Positions 52,266 to 62,696 are shown, counted from the first letter of the stretch. The stretch is DNA of 64,000 nucleotides from Holophagae bacterium (GCA_029263455.1 JAJCXM010000019.1:62001-126000); one strand, 5' to 3'. Notes: generated by a model from the sequence alone, not told the origin. A program made the numbers and translations.

Positions 52266-53579
52266 CTAATTATTGGCATCGCGACCTTGGCTTTTTACTT
52301 CAACCCGACACGTTTGTAGCTCGAACAGACCGGAACGAGGTTCACTCCAGACGATTTGAAAGCTTTCATCTCTTCGAGCTGTTATACCCACATAGTGACC
52401 TCCACCTGGAAATTTATTGGCAACATCGGCATTGGCAGAGGTTCGCGGATTCCAGCTTTTACTGGTCACTCGAACGGGGCGTTGAAAATGCACGCCTCCA
52501 TCCAGTGACAGTGCAATGTAGGTGTCGAATTCCTTTTGTAAGGGGTCATTTTGTGAATCAACCCATAGAATACAGACATCGCCCACGAGATTGACCGCTA
52601 CACTGGCAACCAAGGCATAACTAGCTTTTGCTTTTTCAAACAAGTCGATACGTTTGTCGGCGCTCCATGTGACCCCTTGATCAGAAGAATAATTGAGCCA
52701 AACGCCTTCGGACTGAGCGCCCGAACCTGTCGCGCGCACAAAATAGATCCGGTCTTTGTACTTAGAAGAAACGCCCACATCGGCGGCCATGCGCATATAG
52801 CCTTTGGCTCCACCAGGGTTGAGAGAGAAGTTGTAGGCACTGGATAAGGCTTTTGTTTTTGGATCATATCGTTGTACCCATATCTTGCGCATAAAGTCCG
52901 ATGCTGGTACCAAGACAGTGCCATCGGTTTGAACGGCCGGTTCGCAAAAATTCAGACGTTTGCCTTTGCCATCCACAACGGCCACTTGCTCAAAAGGCTG
53001 TTCGTTTTGCCTGCGATAAAGCACCACATCCGCACCCATGTCAGGTCGAAATCGAACCGACGTGAAGTAAAAGGTGGATCCCAGTGCCACTATCTTTGTG
53101 CCGTCGTAATTTCCGTCAAGAATCTGAACCTCATCTGACCAGCTGAGGCCGCCATCTGAAGACGAGAAAAAACAAATTGGGAATTTGTGTTGGAACGATT
53201 GTTTGCTGCCGATCCAGCTCATGGCTGTCTGACCATTTGGTAAAATTGCGACCCAGGGATCATAGCCCCACCAATCATGTAAGGTTTCACGCCATGAAAG
53301 GCCGCCGTCTTGAGATACAAAACTTGTCAAGCGGCTGCTCTCATAAGGGTTGTTGACGTCCGTTACAATCATCGCAGCAACCAGCAGATGATTAGGGCTA
53401 TTGGGATGGGCGGCGATATGGGGCTCCACGACGGGTAACCCTTTCAGCTGTGAAGAAATACTTTGCGATGGGTGAACCACAGCGCTATTCATGAGATCTA
53501 GCGGCGCACGCGTATTATCTACGGCGCCTAACAGGGTGGAAATCAGGAGCAAAACCGTACATCGCGGGCTAGGTTTCAT
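52266..53579 (-). CDS. exported BNR-repeat sialidase-like propeller protein
   Basis: 437 residues with a signal peptide (VLLLISTLLGAVDNTRA region). At least four Asp-box motifs are visible: SQDGGLSW, SSDGGLSW, SSDQGVTW and LDGGVHF. These are typical of six-bladed sialidase-type propellers. HIAAHPNSPNHLLVAAM and PICFFSSSDGG fit exo-alpha-sialidase-like proteins, but the arginine triad and Asp acid/base of true sialidases were not located, so activity is uncertain. Its ATG overlaps the stop of the DJ-1-like gene by four bases, implying coupled translation. Confidence 0.75.
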   Translation of the reverse strand: MKPSPRCTVLLLISTLLGAVDNTRAPLDLMNSAVVHPSQSISSQLKGLPVVEPHIAAHPNSPNHLLVAAMIVTDVNNPYESSRLTSFVSQDGGLSWRETLHDWWGYDPWVAILPNGQTAMSWIGSKQSFQHKFPICFFSSSDGGLSWSDEVQILDGNYDGTKIVALGSTFYFTSVRFRPDMGADVVLYRRQNEQPFEQVAVVDGKGKRLNFCEPAVQTDGTVLVPASDFMRKIWVQRYDPKTKALSSAYNFSLNPGGAKGYMRMAADVGVSSKYKDRIYFVRATGSGAQSEGVWLNYSSDQGVTWSADKRIDLFEKAKASYALVASVAVNLVGDVCILWVDSQNDPLQKEFDTYIALSLDGGVHFQRPVRVTSKSWNPRTSANADVANKFPGGGHYVGITARRDESFQIVWSEPRSGLFELQTCRVEVKSQGRDANN

Positions 53580-54712
53580 GGTGCCGCCCTTTTGGACTTC
53601 GGACTTTGGACGGTCATGCGTGTTGCGGTCAAAGTAGCCACGACGCCATCCTTATCAGCATCAATCTGCATCTCAATCTTGGCCCAATTGTCGTTGGCGG
53701 CCTCTATTTGGTATGTGAATCGTTGTGCCTGCAGCTCGGTTCTCTTGTAGCCTTTGTTTTTTTCAAGCTCTTGATTGACTAACTTAATGATTTGGGCCGG
53801 CTTGAATTTATCGGTGAGGCGGTATGTCAACGTCCAATGCTGCTTATCTCCACTCGACGTCAAGTATTCGGTAGCAAAGAGCGTGGCCAGGCCGCGCAAA
53901 TCTGACAAAAGCAAATCAGCCAGCTGCGAGCGCACATAATTGTCATTTGCATCCCATTCGTATTCCATATGGTTGGCTATGTCTTGAGCACGCCCTTTAC
54001 CGTTCAGCTTTGAGATCACATGGAAGGCCGCATCCATGCCTGACGACAAGCCAGCTGAGGTAATCACACGTCCACTATCTGTGTATTTAACATCGTTACG
54101 CACCTTTGCTGCCGGGAATTGATCACGCAACATGGGGATCAATCCAGCAAAAGTCGTGGCCTGTTGCCCATCTAACAGACCGGCCATACCCAAAAAGAAG
54201 GCGCCGCTACAAACAGAGAACAGCGTGCCTGTTTGCTCACTGCGCTTCTTTATCCAGGCCACGAGCTTAGGATCCTGATCCATTTCGGCTGGGCCACCGC
54301 CCGGAATCACCAGCACATCAACTTGAGGCAATGTTTCTAGCGTAAAGTCTGGTGTCACCTCTAGTGTCATACCCAAGCGCATGGGTTCTAATTTGTCTGC
54401 CACCGTAACAACTTGAAAACCACCATGTTCAAACACGGACCACGGACCTGTAACATCCATAATATCTGCACCGTGGAACAACAATATGGCGATCTTTTCT
54501 TGGCCGTAATGGACAGCCTCCCGTTCAATTCCGCTATAGCTCGGGCGCAGCCCCATATTGCATTCTGTGCAAACACCGGGATTCTCGAATCGCTCACCAT
54601 CTAAAGAGCAGCCGCATGGACGACACACATAAAAGATGCGGTCCGCTTCCAAGTCGGAATTGGCCCACACAATACAACTCGCAAAGCAAATCCACAAAAA
54701 GGTCTTAGTCAT
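53576..54712 (-). CDS. periplasmic DJ-1/PfpI (GATase1-like) protein with N-terminal Cys-rich metal-binding motif
   Basis: 378 residues. A signal peptide (MTKTFLWICFASCIVWANS) is followed by a Cys cluster at 30, 33, 35, 48 and 51 (YVCRPCGCS, GVCTECNMG), which looks like a heavy-metal or zinc knot. Residues about 72-265 are a DJ-1/PfpI domain: KIAILLFHGADIMDVTGPWSV, VDVLVIPGGGP and the nucleophile elbow FSVCSGAFFLG with Cys168. The last 110 residues are an unassigned domain (HWTLTYRLTDKF, YQIEAANDNWAKIEM). Most relatives are cytosolic and lack the Cys knot and tail. It is first in a coupled pair with the sialidase-like gene. Confidence 0.85.
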   Translation of the reverse strand: MTKTFLWICFASCIVWANSDLEADRIFYVCRPCGCSLDGERFENPGVCTECNMGLRPSYSGIEREAVHYGQEKIAILLFHGADIMDVTGPWSVFEHGGFQVVTVADKLEPMRLGMTLEVTPDFTLETLPQVDVLVIPGGGPAEMDQDPKLVAWIKKRSEQTGTLFSVCSGAFFLGMAGLLDGQQATTFAGLIPMLRDQFPAAKVRNDVKYTDSGRVITSAGLSSGMDAAFHVISKLNGKGRAQDIANHMEYEWDANDNYVRSQLADLLLSDLRGLATLFATEYLTSSGDKQHWTLTYRLTDKFKPAQIIKLVNQELEKNKGYKRTELQAQRFTYQIEAANDNWAKIEMQIDADKDGVVATLTATRMTVQSPKSKRAAP

Positions 54713-54750
54713 GATTCATCTCCTGTTCTGGAGATTGATACGTGCGTTAA

Positions 54751-55026
54751 TTGAAAAATGATGTAGATTTTTCATTTATTTGCAAACGAAGGCTGCGGAT
54801 CGCAACGAAACAAGGACAAATTGAATGGATCGGACACCAGGGAGAAACGAATGGAGCCTTTGGACACTTGGCTTATTATCCCAAGTCGAAACTCGCGATT
54901 GCAGCCCTGACAAACTACAACCTGATCAGCGGATCAGGTGACGCGAAATTTTTCGAAATTCTGGAAAGGCAAATACCCAAAAACTTCCATGACGCATTAC
55001 AAACGAAGACGAAAACAACACTTTAA
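54751..55026 (+). pseudogene. C-terminal remnant of a serine hydrolase (beta-lactamase class C-like)
   Basis: A 91-codon frame opening at TTG 54751 without a ribosome site. WIGHQGETNGAFGHLAYYP and KLAIAALTNYN match the HxG-type (KTG-equivalent) strand and the following conserved strand of penicillin-binding/class C beta-lactamase-like esterases. The SxxK and YxN parts are absent, and nothing upstream encodes them: the minus-strand DJ-1 gene starts only 38 bp away. I read it as a truncated leftover; a functional short protein is unlikely. Confidence 0.65.
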
Positions 55027-55235
55027 GGACTCAACATTACCCGTATGCGTCAACTGTTGAAGGAATCTGTATTCAAGAACACATTTGTTAATGAACTAAC
55101 TGCACATAACTCAGGTGTTGGTACTCATGGTGGGAACAGCTTTGTTGCGCAGTAGTTACGCGAATCACCTTTATTTGCACGTGAGTCTTTGAAATAATGA
55201 CAGGCCTAAGTCTGCCATTATCGAGGTCGTCGTTC

Positions 55236-58200
55236 ATGTCATTTGTAAAAAGTTCGTTTGCTCATTTGAAACTCATTTCTTTGCTTTTGTTGGCTTGCGG
55301 ATGGGTAAAAGCACAACCGGCTATTGGCGGCGCCAAGAACGCATCCAATACGGGTCGAGAAATTACTTATGACATTTACATCGAAAATTTGGGCGACGAA
55401 GTACTGCAAAACATTTCAGCACCAGACGATCTAGACGCGGCCTTTGGCATGAACAACTATGCGATTATTGCTGCCCCTTCTTTTATCATCAATCCGGGAA
55501 CGCTTACCCTGAACGGATCATTTAATGGCAGCGGCAATACGGAACTGATCGCTTCGGGCACCTTGGCCGTCGGCGCCATAGCGCAAATCCAATTTATCGT
55601 TGACGTCACGGTCATCTCCGACCAAGGAATGGGTCCTGGTATCTACAGTAACCAAGTCACTGTCTCTGGAGAAGACATGAGCATGACAACTCAAAGTGAT
55701 TTAACCGATTGGGGTACCGATCCCGACCCCAACGGCAACGGCGATGCTTCCGATGCTGGTGAGGATGACCCGACCATCGTTGATATTTTTGAAGTTCCCA
55801 TCATCGGCGTTGGTAAGAAGGTAACGCTGAGCGGAACACAAATCACGTTTGATTTTTTCTTAGAAAACTTTGGCAACCGCACCATGGTGAATCTGAACAT
55901 GCCTGACGATTTAGATGCGGTTTTTGGAGCCGGAAACTACGTAATCGTCTCTCCTCCCGCCTTAATCGATGACCCGGGCACGATCACCGTTAACGCGGCA
56001 TTCAATGGCAGCGCCATGCAACAACTGATTACTAGCGGAAGTTTAAACGTCATGGACACCGCCCAAATTCGCGTCGTACTTAATGTCACCACGGTCTCTG
56101 ACGTGGGCTTAGGATTAGGCGTTTACGAGAATCAGGTACTCGTGTCAGGACAAACCAGTCTTGGCACCTTCACGAGCGATTTGTCTGACAACGGTGCGGA
56201 GCCAGACAGCGATGGCGATGGTGACCCAACCGACCCTGACGAAGATGACCCAACCCGCTTTACCATCGGTTCGGAAGCAGCAATTGGCGTCGCCAAAACC
56301 GCGTCCGTCTTAAACAGCCAAGTAACCTTTAATTATTATCTAGAGAACTTGGGCAACGACCCTATTTCCGCGATGTCGTTACCTGACAATCTGGACAACG
56401 TGTTTGGCGCCAGCAATTATCAAATCATCGTCGCACCTGCCTTCATTGATGATCCAGGGACGATAACCCTTAACCCCGGCTTTGACGGCATTGGCAACTC
56501 ACAGTTACTTGTACCTGCATCGAGTTCCCTAGCTGTCGGTGACACGGCGCAAATTCAAATGGTCATCAGAATCAACAACTTAAGTGATCAAGGCTTAGGC
56601 TTAGGCAACTATCGCAACCAGGTCACGGCGACAGCACAAGGTCTTGGCGGTGCCGTGACTGACGATACTTCCGATGATGGAACGGATCCAGATCCCAATG
56701 GCAACGGCGACCCTGCAGAGCCAGGTGAGAACGACCCAACCGACTTTACGGTTGCCCAATTGCCCATCATCGGCTTAGCAATGGACGTCAATGTGGTGGG
56801 TTCAACGGGCGCTACGATTAACGTTGGCGGGATGAACATGCCCGGATTCGGTCCGCGGGTCTACATCAACTACTATATAGAAAACTTAGGCAATGTGACC
56901 CTGTCTAACCTCATTCTTGACAATGATTTGGACGCCGTTTTTGGCGCCGGCAACTATGGCACTATCGTTAGTGCCAGCCTTCCTACTATTCTCTATAGCG
57001 ATGGCGGATTGAATGTAAACACCAACTTCAATGGTTCCACGTTACAAAACATCCTGACGGGTGCAAGCACCATTGGGGCAGGCGAAATCGCAGCCATCCG
57101 CGTTGAATTACTAGTGACTAATATTACCGACCAAGGCATGGGCATAGGCGTTTACCAGAACCAAACGTCGATTTCGGGTGAAGGTCCTAGCGGTGGTATG
57201 ACCAGCGATCTTTCTGACGAAGGTAACGTGGCAGACGCCAACAATAATGGTGACCCGACGGATGCTGGCGAAGACGATCCAACTATTTTCGTGCTTGGCT
57301 CGTTCATTGGGGCAGCCAAAGACGCAAGTGTCGCAGGCAATCAAATCACCTTTGATCTTTACCTTGAAAACTTTGGTACCATCCAGCTCAACAACCTATC
57401 ATTGGATGACAATCTGGCCGGTGTATTTGGTGCGGGAAACTTTATTATTTCAGTAGCGCCTTTCTTCGTAGACGATCCGGGCACCATTGCCTTAAATATG
57501 AGCTTTGATGGTTCTGGTGATCGCGAGCTTATAGCTCCAGGAAGTACGCTAGCCAGTCTGGACACAGCGCAAATTCAGTTTGAAGTAACGGTCCTCAAGT
57601 TAATTACCCAAGCCAATGCCCTAGGCGCATATAGTAACCAAGCACAGGCCGCTGCGACCCAAGCAGGCGGTATTGTTGTATTGGATTCCTCCGAAACAGG
57701 CACAGACCCTGACCCTAATGGCAACGGCGATCCCACCGAATTTGGCGAAAACGATCCGACACCATTTACAGTGACGACCGATGCCATGGTGGGAGCTGCA
57801 AAAACGGCAACGGCCACTGGAACCCAGGTCACCATCGACATCTACCTGGAGAGTTTTGGCACGGCGACCACGACTGGACTGATAATGCCGGACAATCTAG
57901 ATGCCGTCTTTGGGGCTGGTAACTATACGATTTTCAGTGCTCCGACTCTTGTGGACGACCCTGGGACACTCGTTCTTAACGGTGCATTTAACGGCAGCGG
58001 TAACACAGAATTGTTGGCAGCAGGTAGTACGTTAAATGCCTTAGACACAGCCCAGATTCAATTCGTGGTTGATGTCACCAATATTGTCGATCGCGGCTTT
58101 GGCATCGGCATTTATGAAAATCAAGTCTTGGTGACCGGCTTAGATTCAACCGGTTTGATTGTATGTGATTTATCAGATTCAGGCACAGACCCAGATATCA

Positions 58201-61200
58201 ATGGCGATGGCGATCCAACGTTCCCTGGTCTAGCTGATCCGCCACTCGACGGCGAAAATGACATCACCCGCTTTATCATTGGTGAAGCGGTGATTGGGGC
58301 AGCTTACCATTCAGCCGTAAGCGGTAATTTCATCACCTACGACTATTACTTGGAGAATCTAGGTGACGTGACGGTCTCAAACATCAGTGTTAGTCAATCT
58401 CTAATCGGCGTATTTGGTTTCGGGAACTTCACCATAAGTACCGCGCCGTTTTTTATCGACGATCCTGGAACCTTGAGTTTGGTCACGGCGTTCGACGGCA
58501 CATTTGTCACAACCCTTATTTCTAACGGTACCCTCGCTCCTGGCGATACCGCGCGTATTAGGTTAGTGCTTAACGTCACCAACCCTGCCATGGGGCCAAA
58601 CTATACGACTCAATTCACCGTAAACGGTATTTCACCAGTGGGCTTGATAGTTTCCGACCTCTCCGATAATGGCATCGTCACCGATCCCGATGGCGATGGT
58701 AACCCCAGCGAAGCCGGTGAAGACGATCCCACGATTAGCATCATCGGCATCGAGTCAATCCTTGGCGTTGCTAAAAACGCGTCAGTCAGCGCGATGCAAG
58801 TTACGTTTGATTATTATCTCGAAAACTTAGGCAATGTGGTTGTCGCATCCTTAAGCCTGACCGATGATCTGGACACGGTGTTTGGCGCAGGGAATTACAC
58901 GATTAATTCGGCACCTACTCTGATAGATGATCCCGGGACAATTGTGGCTGATGTAACATTCAACGGTAGTTTCCAGCAATCGATGATTTTGCCAGGAAGC
59001 ATCTTAAATCCCTCCGATACCGCACAAATCCGACTCGTAATCGATGTATTGACTATCGCTGATGTGGGTCTTGGTTTCGGCCAGTACAGTAACCAAGTCA
59101 TGGCGGGCGGCATCGGGCCTACCGCAACCGTCACGCAAGACCTATCCGACTTCGGCACTGACCCAGATCCTAACGGAAATGGCAACCCAAGTGACGCTGG
59201 AGAAGGCGATCCCACAACGTTTAGCCTGGTAACCCCTGAAGTAGGCATCGCAAAATCGGCAAGCATCGCTGGCCAGCAAGTGACCTTTGATTTCTACATC
59301 GAGAATCTTGGCAATGTCATTCTCGACTCCTTTAGTCTTTTCGAAGATTTGGACGCCGTCTTTGGTGCAGGAAACTACACACTGGACAGTGGTCCTGTGT
59401 TCGTCACTGTGCCGCGCAATCTCGTGCTAAACCCCAGTTTTGATGGCGTTTCCGATATGCAAATGATTGCCTCTGGCACCATGGATCCGGGCATTACGGA
59501 GCAAATTCGCATTGTGGTGACGGTAAATACGTTGATTGATAGTGGCATGGGCAACGGTGTCTATTCAAACCAAGTGACCGTGAACGCTGCTGGACCAGGT
59601 CCTTCACCGGTGTCCGACATATCAGATATGGGAATTAATCCAGACCCCAACGGTAATGGTGACCCGACAGATGCAGGCGAAGATGATCCAACCATATTTG
59701 GAATTCCCGAGAATCCTGTCATCGGCGTGGCCAAGACGGCAGCCGTTAACGGTCGCACAGTGACAATGGATATTTACCTTGAAGCTTTTGGTAACGTTCC
59801 TTTGAACACGCTCTCCGTGGTGGAGGACCTGAATGCCGTTTTTGGGGCTGGTAACTACGCCATTACCTCAGCGCCAGCACTCATTGTTAATCCCGGAACC
59901 ATAACACTCAATGGTGGTTTCAACGGCGGCGCAACTACTGATCTACTAACACCAAGCACTTTGGCGATTGGAGCAACGGCTCAAATTCGCTACGTGATCG
60001 ATGTGACAACCGTGTCAGACCAAGGATTTGGTATAGGAAGTTACTTCAATCAAGTTACAGCATCTGCCTTTAGTCCCGATGGTGCGCCTACATCCGATAT
60101 TTCCGACAATGGTACAGATTCGGATCCAAACGGTAATGGCGACCCTGACGAAGCGGGCGAAAACGATCCCACGCCAATCATCCTAGAATCAGACATCGGC
60201 GATTTCGTTTGGAACGACTTGAACGGTGATGGCATTCAAGACGGCGGCGAGCCGGGACTGGCCGGTGTCATTATCTACTTAGACCTCAACACGAACGGAA
60301 CGTTAGATGGCGGGGAACCATCTGATACTACTGACGGCGCGGGCGCATACTTATTCACCAATCTGGCGGCAGCGAGCTATACCGTTCGTGTCGAACTGAG
60401 TACCGTTCCCGCCGGATTCGTTTTGACGTCAGCAAACAACCCAACTGTCGTAATGCTGTCAGCGGGCGAAGTCTATGCCGACGCCGATTTCGGATTCCAA
60501 CAACAGGACGCCATGATTGGCGATTTCGTGTGGAACGATCTCAACGGCAACGGCATTCAAGATGGTGGCGAGCCAGGACTAGCCGGTGTCACCGTCTATC
60601 TGGACCTCAACTCAAACAGCGTATTTGATGGTGGCGAACCGAATGATACCAGCGATGGTGTCGGCGCTTATGCCATTACAAACCTAGCAATCGGGATCTA
60701 TACAGTTAGAGTCGATCCGACAACGGTACCCGCTGGATTTGTCCTTACCAGCGCAAATATTCCTTTGAGCGTGCCGCTGGCGGCCGGCGATAACTTCATG
60801 ACCGCCGATTTCGGTTATCAACAACAGGACGCGACCATTGGTGACTTTGTCTGGAACGATCTCAATGGTGATGGTGTTCAAGATGGTGGCGAGCCGGGCC
60901 AACCAAGCGTTACCGTTTTCATCGACTTGAACACTAATGGCGTTCTGGACGGAGGAGAGCCAACAGCCATGACTGACGGAGCCGGAGCCTACGACTTCAT
61001 CGCCCTGGCTGCAGGAACTTATTCGATTCGAATTGACCTAACGACGATTCCAGCTAACTTTGGGTTGACCACCTTGAATCCTGTATCGGTTTCTTTGGCT
61101 GCCGGTGAAGACTTCAACGACGCCGACTTTGGCGTTCAACAACAAGATGCCACCATCGGAGATTTCGTGTGGGACGATCTTAACGGCGACGGCGTGCAAG

Positions 61201-62663
61201 ACGGTGGCGAACCTGGACTTCCTGGCGTGACCATCTACGCGGACATAAATTCAAATAGTACTTTGGATGTAGGTGAACCTTTCGGCGTCACCGACGGCGC
61301 TGGCGCATACGACATCACAAATTTGGGCGCGGGCACTTATACGGCCCGTGTTGACAACCCACCTGCTGGTTACATGTTAACGACGGCAAACGATCCGTTT
61401 TCAGTCGTGTTAACGGCAGGTGAAGATTTCAACGATGCCGATTTTGGCTACCTACTCTTGAACGGCACGATAGGCGACTTCGTGTGGAGTGACATAAACG
61501 GTGACGGCGTACAAGATGGGGGTGAGCCAGGTCTTGCCGGTGTAACCGTCTATCTAGACTTAAACATGAATTCAATGTTTGATGGCGGTGAGCCGTTCGC
61601 TACAACTGACGGTGTTGGCGCTTACGACATCATCGATGTTCCGCCAGCCGCTTACAGCGTGAACATCGACCCAACGACTACTCCGGTTGGTTATGCACTG
61701 ACAACGGCGAACCTGCCGCTGTCGGTAACCTTGACACCTGGCGAAGATTACAACGACGCCGACTTCGGCTTCCAACAGTTAGGCACGATTGGCGACTTCG
61801 TCTGGAACGACCAGAACGGTGATGGCGTGCAAGACGCAGGTGAGCCCGGTCTTCCTGGGGTAACCGTCTATCTCGACCTGAACATGAACGCAACGTTTGA
61901 TGGCGGAGAACCATCCGCAATTACCGACGGAGCTGGCCTGTACGACATTATTGACGTCGTGCCTGGCAGCTACGATCTGCAAGTGGATGCTGCTGGAGTC
62001 CCTGCCGGCTTCGCTTTAACGACCACTAATCTGCCATTGCCAGTTACACTGTTGGCGGGCGGCGACTTCAATGACGGCGACTTCGGCTACCAGGATTCTC
62101 GTGGTTCGATTGGCGTCGCTAAAGCGGCCACATCTACTACTACATCCGTTAGTTACGTCTTCAGAGTTGAAAACACGGGAACCGTAGCGCTGATGGACCT
62201 GTCAATTCTTGAAGATCTCGACGCTGTCTTTGGCGTTGGTATCTACCAAGTTGCCGCGCCTCCCATGGTCATCAACGCATTAGGGTCCACTGCGAATGGC
62301 AATCCAGGATTCAATGGTAATAGTGACCAAGAACTATTCGCAGCGAACTCAGGGCTTGCGGTCGGCGGGTTTGTTGAATTATTGGTCACGGTTGATATGA
62401 TCGCTTCCACACCACCAGGTACAATCTTTACCAATCAGGTTACAGCCACGGCAACCACGACAACGGGAGTGCAGGTTTCTGATCTTTCGCATAATGGAAC
62501 AGATCCAGACGAAAACGGCAATGGCGATCCGGGCGATGACCAAACCCCAACAACCATCTTCCTTCAATTTGCGGTCCCCACATTAGGGCCATGGATGTTA
62601 GGTCTCATGGTTATCGCACTCATGGTTGTGGCCATTCGACGTAACCGTTCTTTTAGTGTCTAA
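55236..62663 (+). CDS. giant repeat surface protein: DUF11-like and SdrD-B-like repeats with IPTL-CTERM anchor signal
   Basis: ATG 55236 (GAGG upstream) begins the signal peptide MSFVKSSFAHLKLISLLLLACGWVKA; an ATG 39 bases earlier has no ribosome site. 2475 residues. Ten units of about 155-160 residues follow, each opening IGVAKxAS-like, with YYLENLGN, DDLDxVFGAGNY, DDPGTI, DTAQIR, NQV and ending in the acidic linker DPDPNGNGDP. They look like DUF11-type isopeptide or Ig-like domains. Then six SdrD-B-like units of about 106 residues (IGDFVWNDLNGDGIQDGGEPG) with DxNxDG calcium loops, an 11th DUF11-like unit, and VPTLGPWM-hydrophobic-RRNR, an IPTL-CTERM signal. It is probably a long, calcium-stiffened fibre on the cell surface, an adhesin by inference. 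Confidence 0.88.
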   Translation: MSFVKSSFAHLKLISLLLLACGWVKAQPAIGGAKNASNTGREITYDIYIENLGDEVLQNISAPDDLDAAFGMNNYAIIAAPSFIINPGTLTLNGSFNGSGNTELIASGTLAVGAIAQIQFIVDVTVISDQGMGPGIYSNQVTVSGEDMSMTTQSDLTDWGTDPDPNGNGDASDAGEDDPTIVDIFEVPIIGVGKKVTLSGTQITFDFFLENFGNRTMVNLNMPDDLDAVFGAGNYVIVSPPALIDDPGTITVNAAFNGSAMQQLITSGSLNVMDTAQIRVVLNVTTVSDVGLGLGVYENQVLVSGQTSLGTFTSDLSDNGAEPDSDGDGDPTDPDEDDPTRFTIGSEAAIGVAKTASVLNSQVTFNYYLENLGNDPISAMSLPDNLDNVFGASNYQIIVAPAFIDDPGTITLNPGFDGIGNSQLLVPASSSLAVGDTAQIQMVIRINNLSDQGLGLGNYRNQVTATAQGLGGAVTDDTSDDGTDPDPNGNGDPAEPGENDPTDFTVAQLPIIGLAMDVNVVGSTGATINVGGMNMPGFGPRVYINYYIENLGNVTLSNLILDNDLDAVFGAGNYGTIVSASLPTILYSDGGLNVNTNFNGSTLQNILTGASTIGAGEIAAIRVELLVTNITDQGMGIGVYQNQTSISGEGPSGGMTSDLSDEGNVADANNNGDPTDAGEDDPTIFVLGSFIGAAKDASVAGNQITFDLYLENFGTIQLNNLSLDDNLAGVFGAGNFIISVAPFFVDDPGTIALNMSFDGSGDRELIAPGSTLASLDTAQIQFEVTVLKLITQANALGAYSNQAQAAATQAGGIVVLDSSETGTDPDPNGNGDPTEFGENDPTPFTVTTDAMVGAAKTATATGTQVTIDIYLESFGTATTTGLIMPDNLDAVFGAGNYTIFSAPTLVDDPGTLVLNGAFNGSGNTELLAAGSTLNALDTAQIQFVVDVTNIVDRGFGIGIYENQVLVTGLDSTGLIVCDLSDSGTDPDINGDGDPTFPGLADPPLDGENDITRFIIGEAVIGAAYHSAVSGNFITYDYYLENLGDVTVSNISVSQSLIGVFGFGNFTISTAPFFIDDPGTLSLVTAFDGTFVTTLISNGTLAPGDTARIRLVLNVTNPAMGPNYTTQFTVNGISPVGLIVSDLSDNGIVTDPDGDGNPSEAGEDDPTISIIGIESILGVAKNASVSAMQVTFDYYLENLGNVVVASLSLTDDLDTVFGAGNYTINSAPTLIDDPGTIVADVTFNGSFQQSMILPGSILNPSDTAQIRLVIDVLTIADVGLGFGQYSNQVMAGGIGPTATVTQDLSDFGTDPDPNGNGNPSDAGEGDPTTFSLVTPEVGIAKSASIAGQQVTFDFYIENLGNVILDSFSLFEDLDAVFGAGNYTLDSGPVFVTVPRNLVLNPSFDGVSDMQMIASGTMDPGITEQIRIVVTVNTLIDSGMGNGVYSNQVTVNAAGPGPSPVSDISDMGINPDPNGNGDPTDAGEDDPTIFGIPENPVIGVAKTAAVNGRTVTMDIYLEAFGNVPLNTLSVVEDLNAVFGAGNYAITSAPALIVNPGTITLNGGFNGGATTDLLTPSTLAIGATAQIRYVIDVTTVSDQGFGIGSYFNQVTASAFSPDGAPTSDISDNGTDSDPNGNGDPDEAGENDPTPIILESDIGDFVWNDLNGDGIQDGGEPGLAGVIIYLDLNTNGTLDGGEPSDTTDGAGAYLFTNLAAASYTVRVELSTVPAGFVLTSANNPTVVMLSAGEVYADADFGFQQQDAMIGDFVWNDLNGNGIQDGGEPGLAGVTVYLDLNSNSVFDGGEPNDTSDGVGAYAITNLAIGIYTVRVDPTTVPAGFVLTSANIPLSVPLAAGDNFMTADFGYQQQDATIGDFVWNDLNGDGVQDGGEPGQPSVTVFIDLNTNGVLDGGEPTAMTDGAGAYDFIALAAGTYSIRIDLTTIPANFGLTTLNPVSVSLAAGEDFNDADFGVQQQDATIGDFVWDDLNGDGVQDGGEPGLPGVTIYADINSNSTLDVGEPFGVTDGAGAYDITNLGAGTYTARVDNPPAGYMLTTANDPFSVVLTAGEDFNDADFGYLLLNGTIGDFVWSDINGDGVQDGGEPGLAGVTVYLDLNMNSMFDGGEPFATTDGVGAYDIIDVPPAAYSVNIDPTTTPVGYALTTANLPLSVTLTPGEDYNDADFGFQQLGTIGDFVWNDQNGDGVQDAGEPGLPGVTVYLDLNMNATFDGGEPSAITDGAGLYDIIDVVPGSYDLQVDAAGVPAGFALTTTNLPLPVTLLAGGDFNDGDFGYQDSRGSIGVAKAATSTTTSVSYVFRVENTGTVALMDLSILEDLDAVFGVGIYQVAAPPMVINALGSTANGNPGFNGNSDQELFAANSGLAVGGFVELLVTVDMIASTPPGTIFTNQVTATATTTTGVQVSDLSHNGTDPDENGNGDPGDDQTPTTIFLQFAVPTLGPWMLGLMVIALMVVAIRRNRSFSV

Positions 62664-62671
62664 GACATCAT

Positions 62672-62696
62672 TGCGGAGTACTTCTAGTACTCCGCA
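62672..62696 (+). terminator. 10-bp hairpin after the giant repeat gene
   Basis: TGCGGAGTAC-ttcta-GTACTCCGCA, a perfect ten-base stem with a five-base loop, eight bases after the stop codon. As with the hairpin at 7090-7123 there is no T tract after it, so termination without a U-run, or RNA-end protection, is possible. Confidence 0.6.

Noticed and set aside
55317-62500. Regular DNA repeats as a possible CRISPR or satellite array
   Set aside because: The repeats are in frame, 320-480 bp long and diverged mainly at third positions, so they are protein domain repeats.
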